Source: Nitrospira japonica (GTDB lineage: Bacteria > Nitrospirota > Nitrospiria > Nitrospirales > Nitrospiraceae). From it: a DNA stretch of 64,000 nucleotides. Under the pieces are notes generated by a model. The model did not search any database and had not been told where the DNA came from. It saw only the letters and a list, made by a program, of their open reading frames with translations. Positions 19,029 through 28,708 of this stretch are shown here, piece by piece; the stretch's first letter is position 1; each line of letters opens with the position of its first letter. The DNA is taken from contig NZ_LT828648.1 of the NCBI RefSeq assembly GCF_900169565.1, positions 3,074,501-3,138,500 of the forward strand, read 5' to 3'. A program made the translations under genes and the position numbers.

Positions 19029-19781
19029 TCATCGTCGGCTTCGCTCGAGGACGTTTCTGATGCCGGCCTGGAGACGGGATTCAGTCCATTCAACGGATGG
19101 CAACACGGCATGCCATACAAGAGCCATTGCCTGCTTGAGATCGTCCGGCTTTGCATCGATGGTTCGCACGAAATCCTCGTGAGGCCGATCCTGCCGGTAA
19201 TTGGGCTGCCTCGCCGGCTGTTTCAGATATCGCGCGATGAGCGCGCCGTCCATGCCATGCAGGAGAGTCCCATGGAACAAGAGGGAACGTCTGGTCCTCC
19301 GCTGCGCGTTCCCGGATATCTTCCTTTCACCGACGGCCAGGTCGCTGATGCCGCAAAAGACCGTATCGGGCTCCCAACGGCGGATCACCGATGCGATCCG
19401 GTCGAGGACGAACCGGTTGGTCGTGCGGATGCTCTCCAAATCCGGATGCAGGTCCTGCCTCGCGACAAGCGCGTAGGACAGGCAGCCAGGCCCCTGTAAG
19501 ACGGTCCCGCCACCGCTGATCCGGCGTAGGATTTCCACCCCGTCGCGTTCGCAGGCGGCCACGTGCACGTCGTCGCCGGCGCGCGAGCTTCGGCCCAGCA
19601 CGACGAAGCAGCGGTCGCTCTCCCAGAAGCGCAGCAGCGGTTCGCCGCCGTGCTCTTCCATCTGATCGAGTAAGACTTCGTCGAGCGCGATGTTCTCGAC
19701 CGGCGAGGGCAGGGTCAGATCCAGCAGACGGAACCGATGCCGTCCGTTAGCGCTTGGAGTAGAGATGGGTGGGATATCCAT
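19029..19781 (-). CDS. Lipoate-protein ligase A family protein
   Basis: A 250-aa protein of the biotin/lipoate ligase fold. Motifs are RRISGGGTVLQGPGCLSYAL (the RRxSGGGxVxHxxG loop, with Gln where His is common) and GERKISGNAQRRTRRSLLFH (K-x-SGNAQ, with the catalytic lysine). It would attach lipoic acid, or octanoate, to lipoyl domains. It overlaps the 3' end of lpdA by 35 bp and closes the aceE-aceF-lpdA run, so the E2 lipoyl domain encoded next to it is the obvious substrate. It might instead be a LipM/LipL-like octanoyltransferase. Confidence 0.85.
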   Translation of the reverse strand: MDIPPISTPSANGRHRFRLLDLTLPSPVENIALDEVLLDQMEEHGGEPLLRFWESDRCFVVLGRSSRAGDDVHVAACERDGVEILRRISGGGTVLQGPGCLSYALVARQDLHPDLESIRTTNRFVLDRIASVIRRWEPDTVFCGISDLAVGERKISGNAQRRTRRSLLFHGTLLHGMDGALIARYLKQPARQPNYRQDRPHEDFVRTIDAKPDDLKQAMALVWHAVLPSVEWTESRLQAGIRNVLERSRR

Positions 19782-21156
19782 GAAACGCTTCGGCTGCTTC
19801 CATCACCGTCTCGCTCAACGTCGGGTGGGGGTGGATCGACGCGGCGACGTCCTCCGCCACGGCCCCCATTTCGACGGCGAGAACTCCCTCGGCGATCAAC
19901 TCGCCGGCGCCGACGCCGCAGATGCCGACGCCGAGCACGCGGCCTGATTCTTTGTCGAGGATCAGTTTCGTGAGACCGTCGTTGCGACCCAACGTCGTGG
20001 CGCGTCCGGATGCCAGCCAGGGAAACTTGGTGACGGTCACCGCTTGGCCTGCAGCCTTGGCCGCTTCCTCGGTCAGACCGCACCAGGCGATCTCGGGGTC
20101 CGTGAAGACGACGGCTGGAACCGCTGTGGCATCGAAGGCGGTCTGTTGGCCGGCAATCACCCTGGCGGCGATCAGGCCTTCATGCGTCGCCTTGTGGGCG
20201 AGCATCGGCTCGCCTGCGACGTCGCCGATTGCGAAAATCGCCGGCTCGGCCGTGCGCAGCTGTCGGTCCACCTGCACGAAGCCTTTGGCGGTCAGCGCGA
20301 CCTTGGTGGTCTCGAGTCCCAGCTGCTCCGTATTGGGGCGCCGCCCGACTGCGACGAGCACCCGGTCGAACACCTCGGTCGTGCTTCCGCCGGATCCGGC
20401 CAGCGTCGCGGCAATCCCGTCCTTCCGCGATTCCAACTTATCGACCTTCGTTTCGAGCTTGATCGCTTTGAAGCGCCGTTCCATCCGCTGCTGCAGCGGC
20501 CGTATCAAGTCTAGATCGGCGCCGTTCAATAGCCGGGGCAGGGCTTCGACCACCGTCACCTCGGATCTCAACGCATGATAGACCGTACCCAGCTCAAGAC
20601 CGATGTAGCCTCCGCCCACGACCAGCAACCGGGCGGGAACATCCGGCAGGTCCAGCGCACCGGTCGAATCCATCACCCGAGGATCGTCGATCGCAAGCGA
20701 GCCCGGTACGACCGGACGAGAGCCGGTGGCCAGGATGGCGTGGGCGAAGGTCAATTCGCGGGAGCCTCCGGAGCCGTTCAACGACAGTGTCGTCTTGTCC
20801 TTGAAGGTCGCGCGCGCCTGGATCAACTCGACCTTGCGGCTGCCAGCCAGTGCCTGCACCCCCTTCGTCAGTTTGGCGATGATCGTCTTCACCCTGCGGC
20901 GCAGCGTCTCGAGATCGACGCGAGGCTTGTCGAACTCAATGCCCCAGGCCCGGGCGTCTTCCGCTTCGCTGATCACGCGCGCCGCATGCAACAGCGCTTT
21001 CGACGGGATGCAGCCGCGCAGCAGGCACACGCCGCCCGGCTGGGCTTCCTGATCGACCACCACCGTCCGTAACCCGAGGTCCGCAGCTTGAAAGGCGGCC
21101 GCATAGCCTCCCGGCCCGGCACCGATCACCACCACATCGCACTCTGTTTCAGCCAT
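19747..21156 (-). CDS. lpdA: Dihydrolipoyl dehydrogenase (E3)
   Basis: The FAD enzyme that reoxidises dihydrolipoamide and passes electrons to NAD+. The start is placed at ATG 21156 (MAETECDVVVIGAGPGGYAA), preceded by AAAGGGG; an in-frame start at 21177 is less likely. The disulfide is CLLRGCIPSK (C44 and C49), the NAD site is LLVVGGGYIGLELGTVYHAL, and the C-terminal catalytic base motif is HPHPTLSETVMEAAEAFHG. Length is 469 aa, normal. It sits after aceF, separated by 129 bp containing an AT-rich repeat, and overlaps the ligase gene downstream. Confidence 0.95.
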   Translation of the reverse strand: MAETECDVVVIGAGPGGYAAAFQAADLGLRTVVVDQEAQPGGVCLLRGCIPSKALLHAARVISEAEDARAWGIEFDKPRVDLETLRRRVKTIIAKLTKGVQALAGSRKVELIQARATFKDKTTLSLNGSGGSRELTFAHAILATGSRPVVPGSLAIDDPRVMDSTGALDLPDVPARLLVVGGGYIGLELGTVYHALRSEVTVVEALPRLLNGADLDLIRPLQQRMERRFKAIKLETKVDKLESRKDGIAATLAGSGGSTTEVFDRVLVAVGRRPNTEQLGLETTKVALTAKGFVQVDRQLRTAEPAIFAIGDVAGEPMLAHKATHEGLIAARVIAGQQTAFDATAVPAVVFTDPEIAWCGLTEEAAKAAGQAVTVTKFPWLASGRATTLGRNDGLTKLILDKESGRVLGVGICGVGAGELIAEGVLAVEMGAVAEDVAASIHPHPTLSETVMEAAEAFHGYPTHLYSKR

Positions 21157-21177
21157 CGATTCCCCTTTGACGATCAA

Positions 21178-21282
21178 ACCCTAAATACCAAGCTCCAAAT
21201 CCCAAGTTTCGGATTTTGTGCTTCGGATTTCGAGTTTGGATTTCCAGTTTCGTATTTCGACATTCGTATTTCGTATTTGTAA
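21178..21282. repeat. AT-rich GAAATCCGAAA-type repeat array (inside PDH operon)
   Basis: Between aceF and lpdA lies a low-GC stretch built from imperfect 10-12 bp units such as TTTCGGATTT, TTTCGAGTTT, TTTCGTATTT and CCAAATCCCAAG. The same vocabulary recurs in many other gaps of this window. It is striking because it splits an otherwise compact operon. Confidence 0.85.
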
Positions 21283-21285
21283 CTC

Positions 21286-22755
21286 TTACAGTCCTAGAAA
21301 CATTCCCTGGAAATCTTCCAGCACCTTCACGATCTCGTTCGTAAACCGCGCGCCATCGGCGCCGTCCACCAGGCGATGATCGTACGCAACGCACAATCGG
21401 AGGATATGGCGCGGGACCAGTTGGCCATCGCGATATACCGGCGTCATGCGGGCCTTGCCCACTCCGAGAATGCCGACCTGCGGCGGATAGATGATCGGCG
21501 TGAACGGCCCCGCGCCCAACCCGCCCATGTTGCTGACGGTGAACGTGGCTCCGCGCAACTCCTCGAGCTTTACCTCGCGCTTGCGCGTCCGCTCGGCCAG
21601 ATCGGCCAGTTCCAGGGAAATCTGCAGCAGATCTTTCTGATCGACGTGATGGACCACCGGGACGATGAGTCCCGCGGGCGTCTCCACGGCCACGCCGATG
21701 TTGTAGTAGTCCTTGTAGATCACTTCGCCGTTGGTCAGATCGAGCGTGGCGTTCAGCTGCGGATAGAGTTTGAGCGCATGCACCGAGGCTTTGAGGAACA
21801 GGCTGGACAGGGTGAGTGTGGCGCCCTTCTTCTTGAACTGCGGGGCATACCGTTTATGGAGCTGCATCAGGTCAGTGATATCGGCGTCCTGGAACTGGTG
21901 GACGTGCGGAATGTTCGTCCAGGCCTGGGTCATGTTGGAGGCGATCTTCCGGCGAAGCGATGGGAGAGTTTCCCTGCGTTCGGTTCCGTACATCGTCGAA
22001 AAGACTTTGCCCGGCAGTCCTGCGTGACCAGCAGGGGCGGCGGCGCCACGCGACCGTTCACGCACATGGGCTTTGACGTCTTCCGCCGTGATCCGCCCGC
22101 CGGCCTCCGATCCTTTGACCTGAGTCAAATCGACTCCCAGTTCACGCGCCAGCCTGCGGACGGACGGAGGCGCAGGAATGGCGGCGCCGGAAGATGCCGA
22201 CTGAACGGCTTCACGCTTGACTGACGCCGGGGCAACCGATGGTTGCGGAGCCTGGGCTCCATCGGAGTTTGGCTGACTGTGTAACGCGGGTTCCGCCGTC
22301 GCTTGAGACGACGTGGCGTCCTTTTGTTCGACCGGCTCCTCAGGCGGTTTTTGCTCGGCCGTTTTCTGTTCGGCTGGTTTCTGTTCAGCTGGTTTTCGCT
22401 CGACCGGTTTCTGTTCGGCCGGTTTGGCGGGCGCTGGAGCCTTCGACGTCGCCGGTTGGGCAATTTGTTGAGGCGTCGACGCCGCTGCAGGCTGCTCCTG
22501 TTCAGCTGTCTTGGGAGGCGACCCGCCGCCATCCAAATCGACGAGAGCCTGGCCGACCTTCACATGATCGCCCTGGCGGACCAGCAGCTTCATCACCGTT
22601 CCACCGGACGGCGCCGGAACCGGCACGGTGGCCTTTTCCGTTTCGAGTTCGATCAGTGATTGGCCTTCTGCGACATGATCACCTTCCTTGACGAGGACCT
22701 GGACCACGTCGCCGCCTTCGACGCCGTCCGCCAAAAATGGAAGTTCTACTTTCAT
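21286..22755 (-). CDS. aceF: Pyruvate dehydrogenase E2, dihydrolipoamide acetyltransferase
   Basis: Core acetyltransferase of the PDH complex, 489 aa. One N-terminal lipoyl domain carries LIELETEKATVPVPAPSGG with K41 as the lipoylated lysine. A long Pro/Glu/Lys linker follows (about 80-175) with repeats of the type AEQKPAEQKTAEQKPPEE. A peripheral-subunit-binding domain (PSVRRLARELGVDLTQVKGS) is at about 198-233. The catalytic domain ends with the active-site motif CVAYDHRLVDGADGARF. Only one lipoyl domain is present, against three in E. coli. It lies 67 bp downstream of aceE. Confidence 0.95.
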   Translation of the reverse strand: MKVELPFLADGVEGGDVVQVLVKEGDHVAEGQSLIELETEKATVPVPAPSGGTVMKLLVRQGDHVKVGQALVDLDGGGSPPKTAEQEQPAAASTPQQIAQPATSKAPAPAKPAEQKPVERKPAEQKPAEQKTAEQKPPEEPVEQKDATSSQATAEPALHSQPNSDGAQAPQPSVAPASVKREAVQSASSGAAIPAPPSVRRLARELGVDLTQVKGSEAGGRITAEDVKAHVRERSRGAAAPAGHAGLPGKVFSTMYGTERRETLPSLRRKIASNMTQAWTNIPHVHQFQDADITDLMQLHKRYAPQFKKKGATLTLSSLFLKASVHALKLYPQLNATLDLTNGEVIYKDYYNIGVAVETPAGLIVPVVHHVDQKDLLQISLELADLAERTRKREVKLEELRGATFTVSNMGGLGAGPFTPIIYPPQVGILGVGKARMTPVYRDGQLVPRHILRLCVAYDHRLVDGADGARFTNEIVKVLEDFQGMFLGL

Positions 22756-22822
22756 AACTGTTCCTTTAGATACATTGGATCAGCGGGAACACTACCCGTA
22801 CCATTGATCAGGCGCCTGCCGC

Positions 22823-25522
22823 TCAACGTTTCCAGGGCGCCTCATCGTGCGGATTCAGTCCCAGATCCTTGACGGCATTCCGGATCGTCTCAGGCTTGAC
22901 CGTCCCATCGCGCCGATGCAGCGCATAGAGGGCAGCCACGACCATGTGCTCCGCGTCGATCTCGAAAAAGCGCCGGAGGGCCTTGCGCGTATCACTCCGC
23001 CCAAAGCCGTCCGTGCCCAGCGCCAGCAGGCCCCCCGGCAACCAGGGGGAGATCTGTTGACTCACCAACCGCACGTAGTCGCTCACGGCCACGCAGGGTC
23101 CGTCGAGCGATCGTGCGATCTTCTGGAGATAGCTCTCCCGCGGCGGCTCCTCCGGATGCCACATGTTCCACCGCTCGGCTTCGAGCGTCCTCATACGCAG
23201 CGTCTTGTAACTGGTCACGCTCCATACGTCCGCCGATACGCCGTAGCGTTCCCGTAATAGGTCCTGCGCGCGCAAGGCCTCGATGACCAACGTGCCGCTG
23301 GCCAACAGATGGGCGCGAGGTTCGTGCCGTCCGCCATGCGCGGGGGCCGGCCGGAAACAATACATCCCCTCGCGGATGCCCTGCTCGGCGCCGGCGGGCA
23401 TGGCCGGCATCGGATAGGATTCATTGTAGAGCGTCACGTAGTACGACAATTCTTCCTGATCCTGGTACATGCGTTTCATGCCGTCCTGCAGAATGACCGC
23501 CAGCTCGAACATGAAGGCGGGATCGTAGCAGGCGATCGTGGGAAACGCGTCCGCCAGCAGATGGCTCTGCCCGTCCTGGTGCTGCAGCCCTTCTCCTTCC
23601 AACGTCGTACGCCCGGCCGTCGCGCCCAACAGAAAGCCCCTCGTCCGCATGTCGGAGGCGGCCCAAATCAAGTCCCCCACGCGCTGGAACCCGAACATGG
23701 AATAGAAAATAAACAGGGGAATGGTGTTGAGCTTGTGCGTGGCGTAGGCGGTACCGGCGGCGATGAACGAGGACATCGCTCCGGCCTCCGTGATGCCCTC
23801 TTCGAGAATCTGGCCGTTGGTCGCCTCGAAGTAATAGAGCAGCGAACTCTTGTCGACCGGTTCATACAGCTGCCCGACGTGCGAGTAGATGCCGTATTGC
23901 CGGAACAGCGCTTCGAGTCCGAACGTGCGGGCCTCATCGGGAATGATCGGCACGAGATGCTTGCCGAAGTCTTTGATGCTCAAGAGCCGGCCCAACATGC
24001 GGGCAAACCCCATCGTGGTCGAGACCGGCCGGTCTCCCGATCCTCCGATGAACTCCTTGAACTGCTCCAGCGGCGGCGGCTCGAGCGGTTCCACGTTCAC
24101 CCGGCGTTCCGGCAAAAACCCGCCCATCGCTTCACGGCGCTCGACGAGGTACGCCGCCTCGGGACTTCCGGCCGGCGGCTTGAAGAACGGCGTCGAGCCC
24201 AGCTGATCATCCGGTACCGGCACGCCGAACCGGGTGCGGAACTCGCGCAGCTCGTGCTCGTTCATCTTTTTCTGTTGATGGGTGACGTTGCGGCCTTCGC
24301 CCGCTTCACCCAATCCATAGCCTTTGATCGTTTTCGCCAGGATCACCGTCGGCCGGCCCTTGTGCTCGACGGCGGCCTTGTAGGCCGCGTAGACCTTCCT
24401 CGGATCGTGGCCGCCGCGCATCATCTTGTGGATCTGTTCGTCCGACAGGTTCTCCACCATCTTCAACAGCTTCGGCTCGACGCCGAAAAAGTGCTTGCGG
24501 ACATAGGCGCCTCCTTCCACGGTGTACTTCTGATACCACCCGTCGAGAACTTCGCCCATTCGCCTCACCAACAGCCCTTCGTCGTCCTTCGCGAGCAGCG
24601 GATCCCAATCGCTGCCCCAAATGACCTTGATGACGTTCCAGCCGGCGCCACGGAAACTCGCCTCCAATTCCTGGATGATCTTGCCGTTGCCGCGCACCGG
24701 TCCGTCGAGGCGTTGAAGATTGCAATTCACCACCCAGATCAGATTGTCGAGCCGTTCGCGCGCTGCCAGCGAGATCGCTCCAAGGCTCTCCGGCTCGTCG
24801 GTTTCGCCGTCGCCCACGAACGCCCACACGCGGCGGCCGGCCGTGTCTTTCAAACCCCTGTCTTGGAGATACCGGTTGAAGCGCGCCTGGTAGATCGACA
24901 TGATCGGGCCGAGTCCCATCGAGACGGTCGGAAACTCCCAGTAGTCAGGCAGCAGCCATGGATGCGGATACGACGGAAGTCCCATCCCGCCGGTGGCCAG
25001 CTCGCGCCGGAAGTGATGCAGCGATCCTTCGGACAGGCGGCCTTCGACGAAGCCGCGCGCATAGATGCCGGGAACGGCATGGCCCTGGAAGTAGACGAGG
25101 TCGCCTCCGCCGGGATGGTCCTTTCCACGGAGAAAGTGGTTGAACGCGACCTCGTACAGGGTCGCAGCCGACGCAAAGGTGGAGATATGTCCGCCGATAC
25201 CGGGATGCTGCTTGTTGGCCTTGACGACCATCGCCATCGCATTCCAGCGGACGAAGCTGCGGATGCGGCGTTCGATTTCCAGGTTTCCCGGATAAGCCGG
25301 TTCCTGTGAGGCAGGAATGGTATTGACGTAGGGTGTATTGAGCGGAGCGGACACGGGCGTCCCCCGCGAACCCAGCCGCTCGCGGAGCCGCTCGAACAGA
25401 TAGGACGCGCGGTCGGCGCCCTTCGCTTCCAGCACGTAGTCCAGCGACTCCAGCCACTCGCGGGTTTCTTCCGGATCGCCGTCGGTCTGCGCGTCTCGAT
25501 GAGTACGATCGTCGTCGCCCAT
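22823..25522 (-). CDS. aceE: Pyruvate dehydrogenase E1, homodimeric type
   Basis: Thiamine-diphosphate-dependent decarboxylase that commits pyruvate to acetyl-CoA. The 899-aa length and the conserved segments KANKQHPGIGGHISTFASAA and HAVPGIYARGFVEGRL show the single-chain gammaproteobacterial-type E1. The ThDP/Mg motif is WAFVGDGETDEPESLGAISL continuing to VVNCNLQRLDGPVRGNGKI. It heads the minus-strand run aceE-aceF-lpdA-lipoate ligase. An RBS (GGAGATCGT) precedes the ATG at 25522. No regulator gene is adjacent. Confidence 0.96.
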   Translation of the reverse strand: MGDDDRTHRDAQTDGDPEETREWLESLDYVLEAKGADRASYLFERLRERLGSRGTPVSAPLNTPYVNTIPASQEPAYPGNLEIERRIRSFVRWNAMAMVVKANKQHPGIGGHISTFASAATLYEVAFNHFLRGKDHPGGGDLVYFQGHAVPGIYARGFVEGRLSEGSLHHFRRELATGGMGLPSYPHPWLLPDYWEFPTVSMGLGPIMSIYQARFNRYLQDRGLKDTAGRRVWAFVGDGETDEPESLGAISLAARERLDNLIWVVNCNLQRLDGPVRGNGKIIQELEASFRGAGWNVIKVIWGSDWDPLLAKDDEGLLVRRMGEVLDGWYQKYTVEGGAYVRKHFFGVEPKLLKMVENLSDEQIHKMMRGGHDPRKVYAAYKAAVEHKGRPTVILAKTIKGYGLGEAGEGRNVTHQQKKMNEHELREFRTRFGVPVPDDQLGSTPFFKPPAGSPEAAYLVERREAMGGFLPERRVNVEPLEPPPLEQFKEFIGGSGDRPVSTTMGFARMLGRLLSIKDFGKHLVPIIPDEARTFGLEALFRQYGIYSHVGQLYEPVDKSSLLYYFEATNGQILEEGITEAGAMSSFIAAGTAYATHKLNTIPLFIFYSMFGFQRVGDLIWAASDMRTRGFLLGATAGRTTLEGEGLQHQDGQSHLLADAFPTIACYDPAFMFELAVILQDGMKRMYQDQEELSYYVTLYNESYPMPAMPAGAEQGIREGMYCFRPAPAHGGRHEPRAHLLASGTLVIEALRAQDLLRERYGVSADVWSVTSYKTLRMRTLEAERWNMWHPEEPPRESYLQKIARSLDGPCVAVSDYVRLVSQQISPWLPGGLLALGTDGFGRSDTRKALRRFFEIDAEHMVVAALYALHRRDGTVKPETIRNAVKDLGLNPHDEAPWKR

Positions 25523-25616
25523 ACGATCTCCTCGGGACTGTCAGTTCATCTTACAGAGGGGAGGGGAGCGAGCGCAAAAGAAACCGGCGGGTCTCTGAAC
25601 AGGACGGGCGCAGGCC

Positions 25617-25664
25617 CGAAGAGCGGCCGGGCCTAAAAGTGTATCGCCCCGGGGCCGCTCTTCG
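25617..25664. terminator. Hairpin with 12-bp perfect arms
   Basis: CGAAGAGCGGCC at 25617-25628 pairs with GGCCGCTCTTCG at 25653-25664 over a 24-base loop. It lies just beyond the 3' end of the beta-propeller gene and upstream of aceE, both on the minus strand. A T-run is not evident, so intrinsic termination is plausible but not proven. Confidence 0.55.
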
Positions 25665-25698
25665 AAAGCCATTCCCTATCTCGCGGCGCGTAACGAGC

Positions 25699-26868
25699 TC
25701 AGCGGCTGCTGACCTGCGTCTTGGCGTCGCGGAAATGATTCGGCAGCGGCATGATGCAGTTGGGATTGAACCCCGCCGCTTTCAACGTATCGATGCTCCC
25801 CAGCACCTTGTCGTTCTTGAGGTCGATCACGGTGATGGATCCGTCGCTCATGCCCTCCAGGTTGAGCAGGCTGTTCTGCACGAACAGATACCGTTCGTCC
25901 GGCGACAGGACCGTATGGTGCGCGCCGGCGGCGGCCGGAATGGCCTTGAGAAATTTCGGATGCGCGGGATCGCTGTTGTCATACAGGTTGACGAATCCGG
26001 GTTTGGCCGTCGTGACGTACAGCCGATCTCCTTTGGCGTTGTACATCATTTCCAGCGGCATGCCCTGGTCTCGCGGGCCGAAGTCGTCCACTTGATGGAA
26101 GGAGAAGGTCTTAGTCTTGGGGTCCCAGATTCCGGCCCACAGCGTGGCTTCCAGCATGTTGGTGATGTGCACGACCGGCGGATTGGTATTGGGTGAGAAC
26201 ATGATTTCAACCGGCGCCGATTTCGTCGAGGGCTTGGACGACAGCTTGTGCGTCGAGAGCACCTTCCCGGTGCTGGCTTCCAACACCGACACCGTCTCGC
26301 CCTGCTCCGACATGTCCGGCTTGACCGTGCTGGTCACCAGGACCCGGTCGATGCCGTTGTGGATGGCGATCCCATGCGGATAGAGGACGAACGCGGCAGG
26401 ATCGGTCGAACTCAGGGTCTTGATCGGCTTGTCCTTGACGGCATCGCCCATGATCACGTTGCTCGATCCCATACAGGTCAGATACCAGGTCTTGTTGTCT
26501 TCCGACACCACCAGATCCTCGCCGACCTTGCAATCCGGCACCTCGATCGCGCGCAGGCGATAGGGGAACTTCGTGAGATCCACGACGTGGAGGAGACTCT
26601 TTCCCAGGGCCGTGACGTACGCCTTGGTACGATCGCGGTTGAAGAAGATGTGATGGGCGACCAGATCGGATGGCAGCGGAATCTCCATCAGGATCTTGCC
26701 GAAGTCCTGCGACTCGGGATCGATCTCCATGATGGCGATGCCTTCGCGCCGCACGGGCTGATCCGGTTTGCTTTCATAGTTCAACAGGGCGAGCAGTTCC
26801 GCCGACGCGAGGGACGCGCATGAGAGCAGCAGGCCGAGCGTCAACGATAGAAGTCTGATTGGTTTCAT
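25699..26868 (-). CDS. Secreted beta-propeller-type protein, copy 1
   Basis: A 389-aa exported protein; the start at 26868 (MKPIRLLSLTLGLLLSCASL) is chosen for an AAGGAGG 5 nt upstream, giving a clean signal peptide. The mature chain is made of repeating blades such as DRTKAYVTALGKSLLHVVDL, GDRLYVTTAKPGFVNLYDNS and GSITVIDLKNDKVLGSIDTL, as in YncE/YVTN-like seven-bladed propellers. VVHITNMLEATLWAGIWDPK is another distinctive blade. It is very close in sequence to the protein at 38010-39182. It probably works in the periplasm or outside the cell; ligand or enzyme activity is unknown. Confidence 0.8.
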   Translation of the reverse strand: MKPIRLLSLTLGLLLSCASLASAELLALLNYESKPDQPVRREGIAIMEIDPESQDFGKILMEIPLPSDLVAHHIFFNRDRTKAYVTALGKSLLHVVDLTKFPYRLRAIEVPDCKVGEDLVVSEDNKTWYLTCMGSSNVIMGDAVKDKPIKTLSSTDPAAFVLYPHGIAIHNGIDRVLVTSTVKPDMSEQGETVSVLEASTGKVLSTHKLSSKPSTKSAPVEIMFSPNTNPPVVHITNMLEATLWAGIWDPKTKTFSFHQVDDFGPRDQGMPLEMMYNAKGDRLYVTTAKPGFVNLYDNSDPAHPKFLKAIPAAAGAHHTVLSPDERYLFVQNSLLNLEGMSDGSITVIDLKNDKVLGSIDTLKAAGFNPNCIMPLPNHFRDAKTQVSSR

Positions 26869-27052
26869 GGAAGCCTCCTTGTCTGAAAGCGACTGAGGGA
26901 AGAACGGTACACCTCTCCGTGGAGACAAGCAATGGCTTTACGACCATGACACGAGAACCCGTGCTTTCAATGCGTGCTTTCTCCATGGCATCGGCGTATC
27001 TTAGAAGAAACGAGCAGGAGAGATTGCCCATGAAACACATGCAGGTACGCTG

Positions 27053-28702
27053 ATGAAAGTTGCCGTAGGTCTCCTGATCGCACTGGTGGTACTGGTCGCC
27101 ATCGTCCTGTCGCTGCCGTTTCTCATCGATCTCAACAAGTATCAAGACCAGTACAAACCGCTCATCGAAGAGGCGCTCAATCGCAAAGTCCACTTGCAGG
27201 ATATTCGCCTGACGATTTGGCCCAGGATCGGCGCCAGAGTCGCCGGCTTCACCGTGCTGGATGATCCGTCCTTCGGCGCAGAGGCCTTTGCCTCGCTCGG
27301 GTCGCTCGACGTCGGCGTCAAACTCATGCCCTTGCTCAGCGGGCAGGTGGTGGTCGAAGAGATCACGCTTCGCGATCCGGTGATCACGGTCATCAAAAAC
27401 AAGAACGGCGTGCTGAACGTCTCGACCATCGGCCGCACCGGCGCGGCAACCCCGCAGAAGCCGTCACGGGCGCCGGTTCCGTCCGCGGAAGGCCCGCTCA
27501 AGATCCTGGCCATGCTGGCCGTCGATCAGGTATCGATCGAGCGGGGCAAATTGACGTATCGGGATCTCTCGTCCGGCAAGCAGACCGAATACGTTCTGCA
27601 AGATATGGATCTGTTGCTCCAATCCGTTCAGCTCGGCGAGACCCCCACCCTCCACTTCCGCACGCTGGTCCAACCGATGAACATCCCGGTGCGGCTCGAC
27701 GGGGCCTTCGGCCCCCTCAAGGAATCCGCCGATCTCGACGCGATCCGGTTCAAACTTGCCGTCGGCAAGATCGACGCCGTCATCATCGGCAAGACGGCGG
27801 GACGGAACATGAACCTGAACGTCAGCGCCCCTGTCATCAATACGGCGGACCTGCCGATCGCGCTCCCGCTGCAGAAGCCGGTCGAACTGAACAGTCTCGA
27901 GATCGCTGCGGAGGTTCAAGGTCAGGAAGTGCATCTACGCAATGCGTCGTTCCAAATTTTCGGCGGGCAGATCGCGGCGCAGGGATCACTCACATCCGGT
28001 TCCGAGGCCCCGCCCTTTACCGGAAAACTGAAGATGCAGGGTGTGCAACTCGGCCCGGCGCTCAACGCACTGGCGACAAGCAAAGTCACAATGAGCGGCA
28101 CAACAGATGCCGATCTATCACTGCAAGGTCAAGGCTTTACCATGCCAGACCTCACGAAACACTTGAAAGGCACGGGACGCGTTGCCGCGAAAGACGGCAG
28201 GATCGAGCAGGTGGGTCTGCTCGCAGAAGCGTTCACCATTCTCAAGGTGGCCGGCATCCAGCTCGACCATCCGAAAACGACGGTCTTCTCCACGGTCCAG
28301 ACCGACCTGGGGGTCGAAGAGGGAACCCTGCAGCTGCGCAATCTCTTGATGGACAGTCACGATTTCCAGGCGACCGGCGGCGGGACGGTCGGGTTCGATC
28401 AGGCCCTGAACATGCTCGTGAATCTCAACCTGTCGCAGGAACTCAGCGGAAAGGTGGTCAGCTCCTCGAACGTCGCCAGGGTTGCCATGAAGGACGGGCG
28501 CCTCCGCCTGCCGCTCACGATCACCGGTACGACCCAGGCGCCATCATACGGCATCGATCTCAAATCTCTCACCGGCAGGGTACAGGAACAGGCGAAGAAA
28601 AAAGCCGAGGAGACGGTCAGGGGTCTGCTCAAAGGCACCGTGAAGCCGGAAGACCTGAAGCAGCAGGGCAAGGATTTCCTCAAAGAACTGTCGATTCCCT
28701 GA
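27053..28702 (+). CDS. AsmA-family protein
   Basis: A 549-aa protein with an N-terminal membrane anchor (GLLIALVVLVAIVLSLPFLI) directly followed by DLNKYQDQYKPLIEEALNRK, the standard opening of AsmA proteins. The body consists of beta strands typical of bridge-like lipid-transfer proteins (RVAGFTVLDDPSFGAEAFAS, QVVVEEITLRDPVITVIKNK). The C-terminal AsmA_2-like part (TDADLSLQGQGFTMPDLTKH and LTITGTTQAPSYGIDLKSLT) is also present. AsmA-like proteins span the periplasm and affect phospholipid transport to the outer membrane. It is divergent from the propeller gene and an AT-rich repeat follows its stop. Confidence 0.85.
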   Translation: MKVAVGLLIALVVLVAIVLSLPFLIDLNKYQDQYKPLIEEALNRKVHLQDIRLTIWPRIGARVAGFTVLDDPSFGAEAFASLGSLDVGVKLMPLLSGQVVVEEITLRDPVITVIKNKNGVLNVSTIGRTGAATPQKPSRAPVPSAEGPLKILAMLAVDQVSIERGKLTYRDLSSGKQTEYVLQDMDLLLQSVQLGETPTLHFRTLVQPMNIPVRLDGAFGPLKESADLDAIRFKLAVGKIDAVIIGKTAGRNMNLNVSAPVINTADLPIALPLQKPVELNSLEIAAEVQGQEVHLRNASFQIFGGQIAAQGSLTSGSEAPPFTGKLKMQGVQLGPALNALATSKVTMSGTTDADLSLQGQGFTMPDLTKHLKGTGRVAAKDGRIEQVGLLAEAFTILKVAGIQLDHPKTTVFSTVQTDLGVEEGTLQLRNLLMDSHDFQATGGGTVGFDQALNMLVNLNLSQELSGKVVSSSNVARVAMKDGRLRLPLTITGTTQAPSYGIDLKSLTGRVQEQAKKKAEETVRGLLKGTVKPEDLKQQGKDFLKELSIP

Positions 28703-28708
28703 AAGAGA

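Noticed and set aside
23309-25309. 666-aa plus-strand open frame
   Set aside because: Antisense to aceE; composition typical of a shadow frame.
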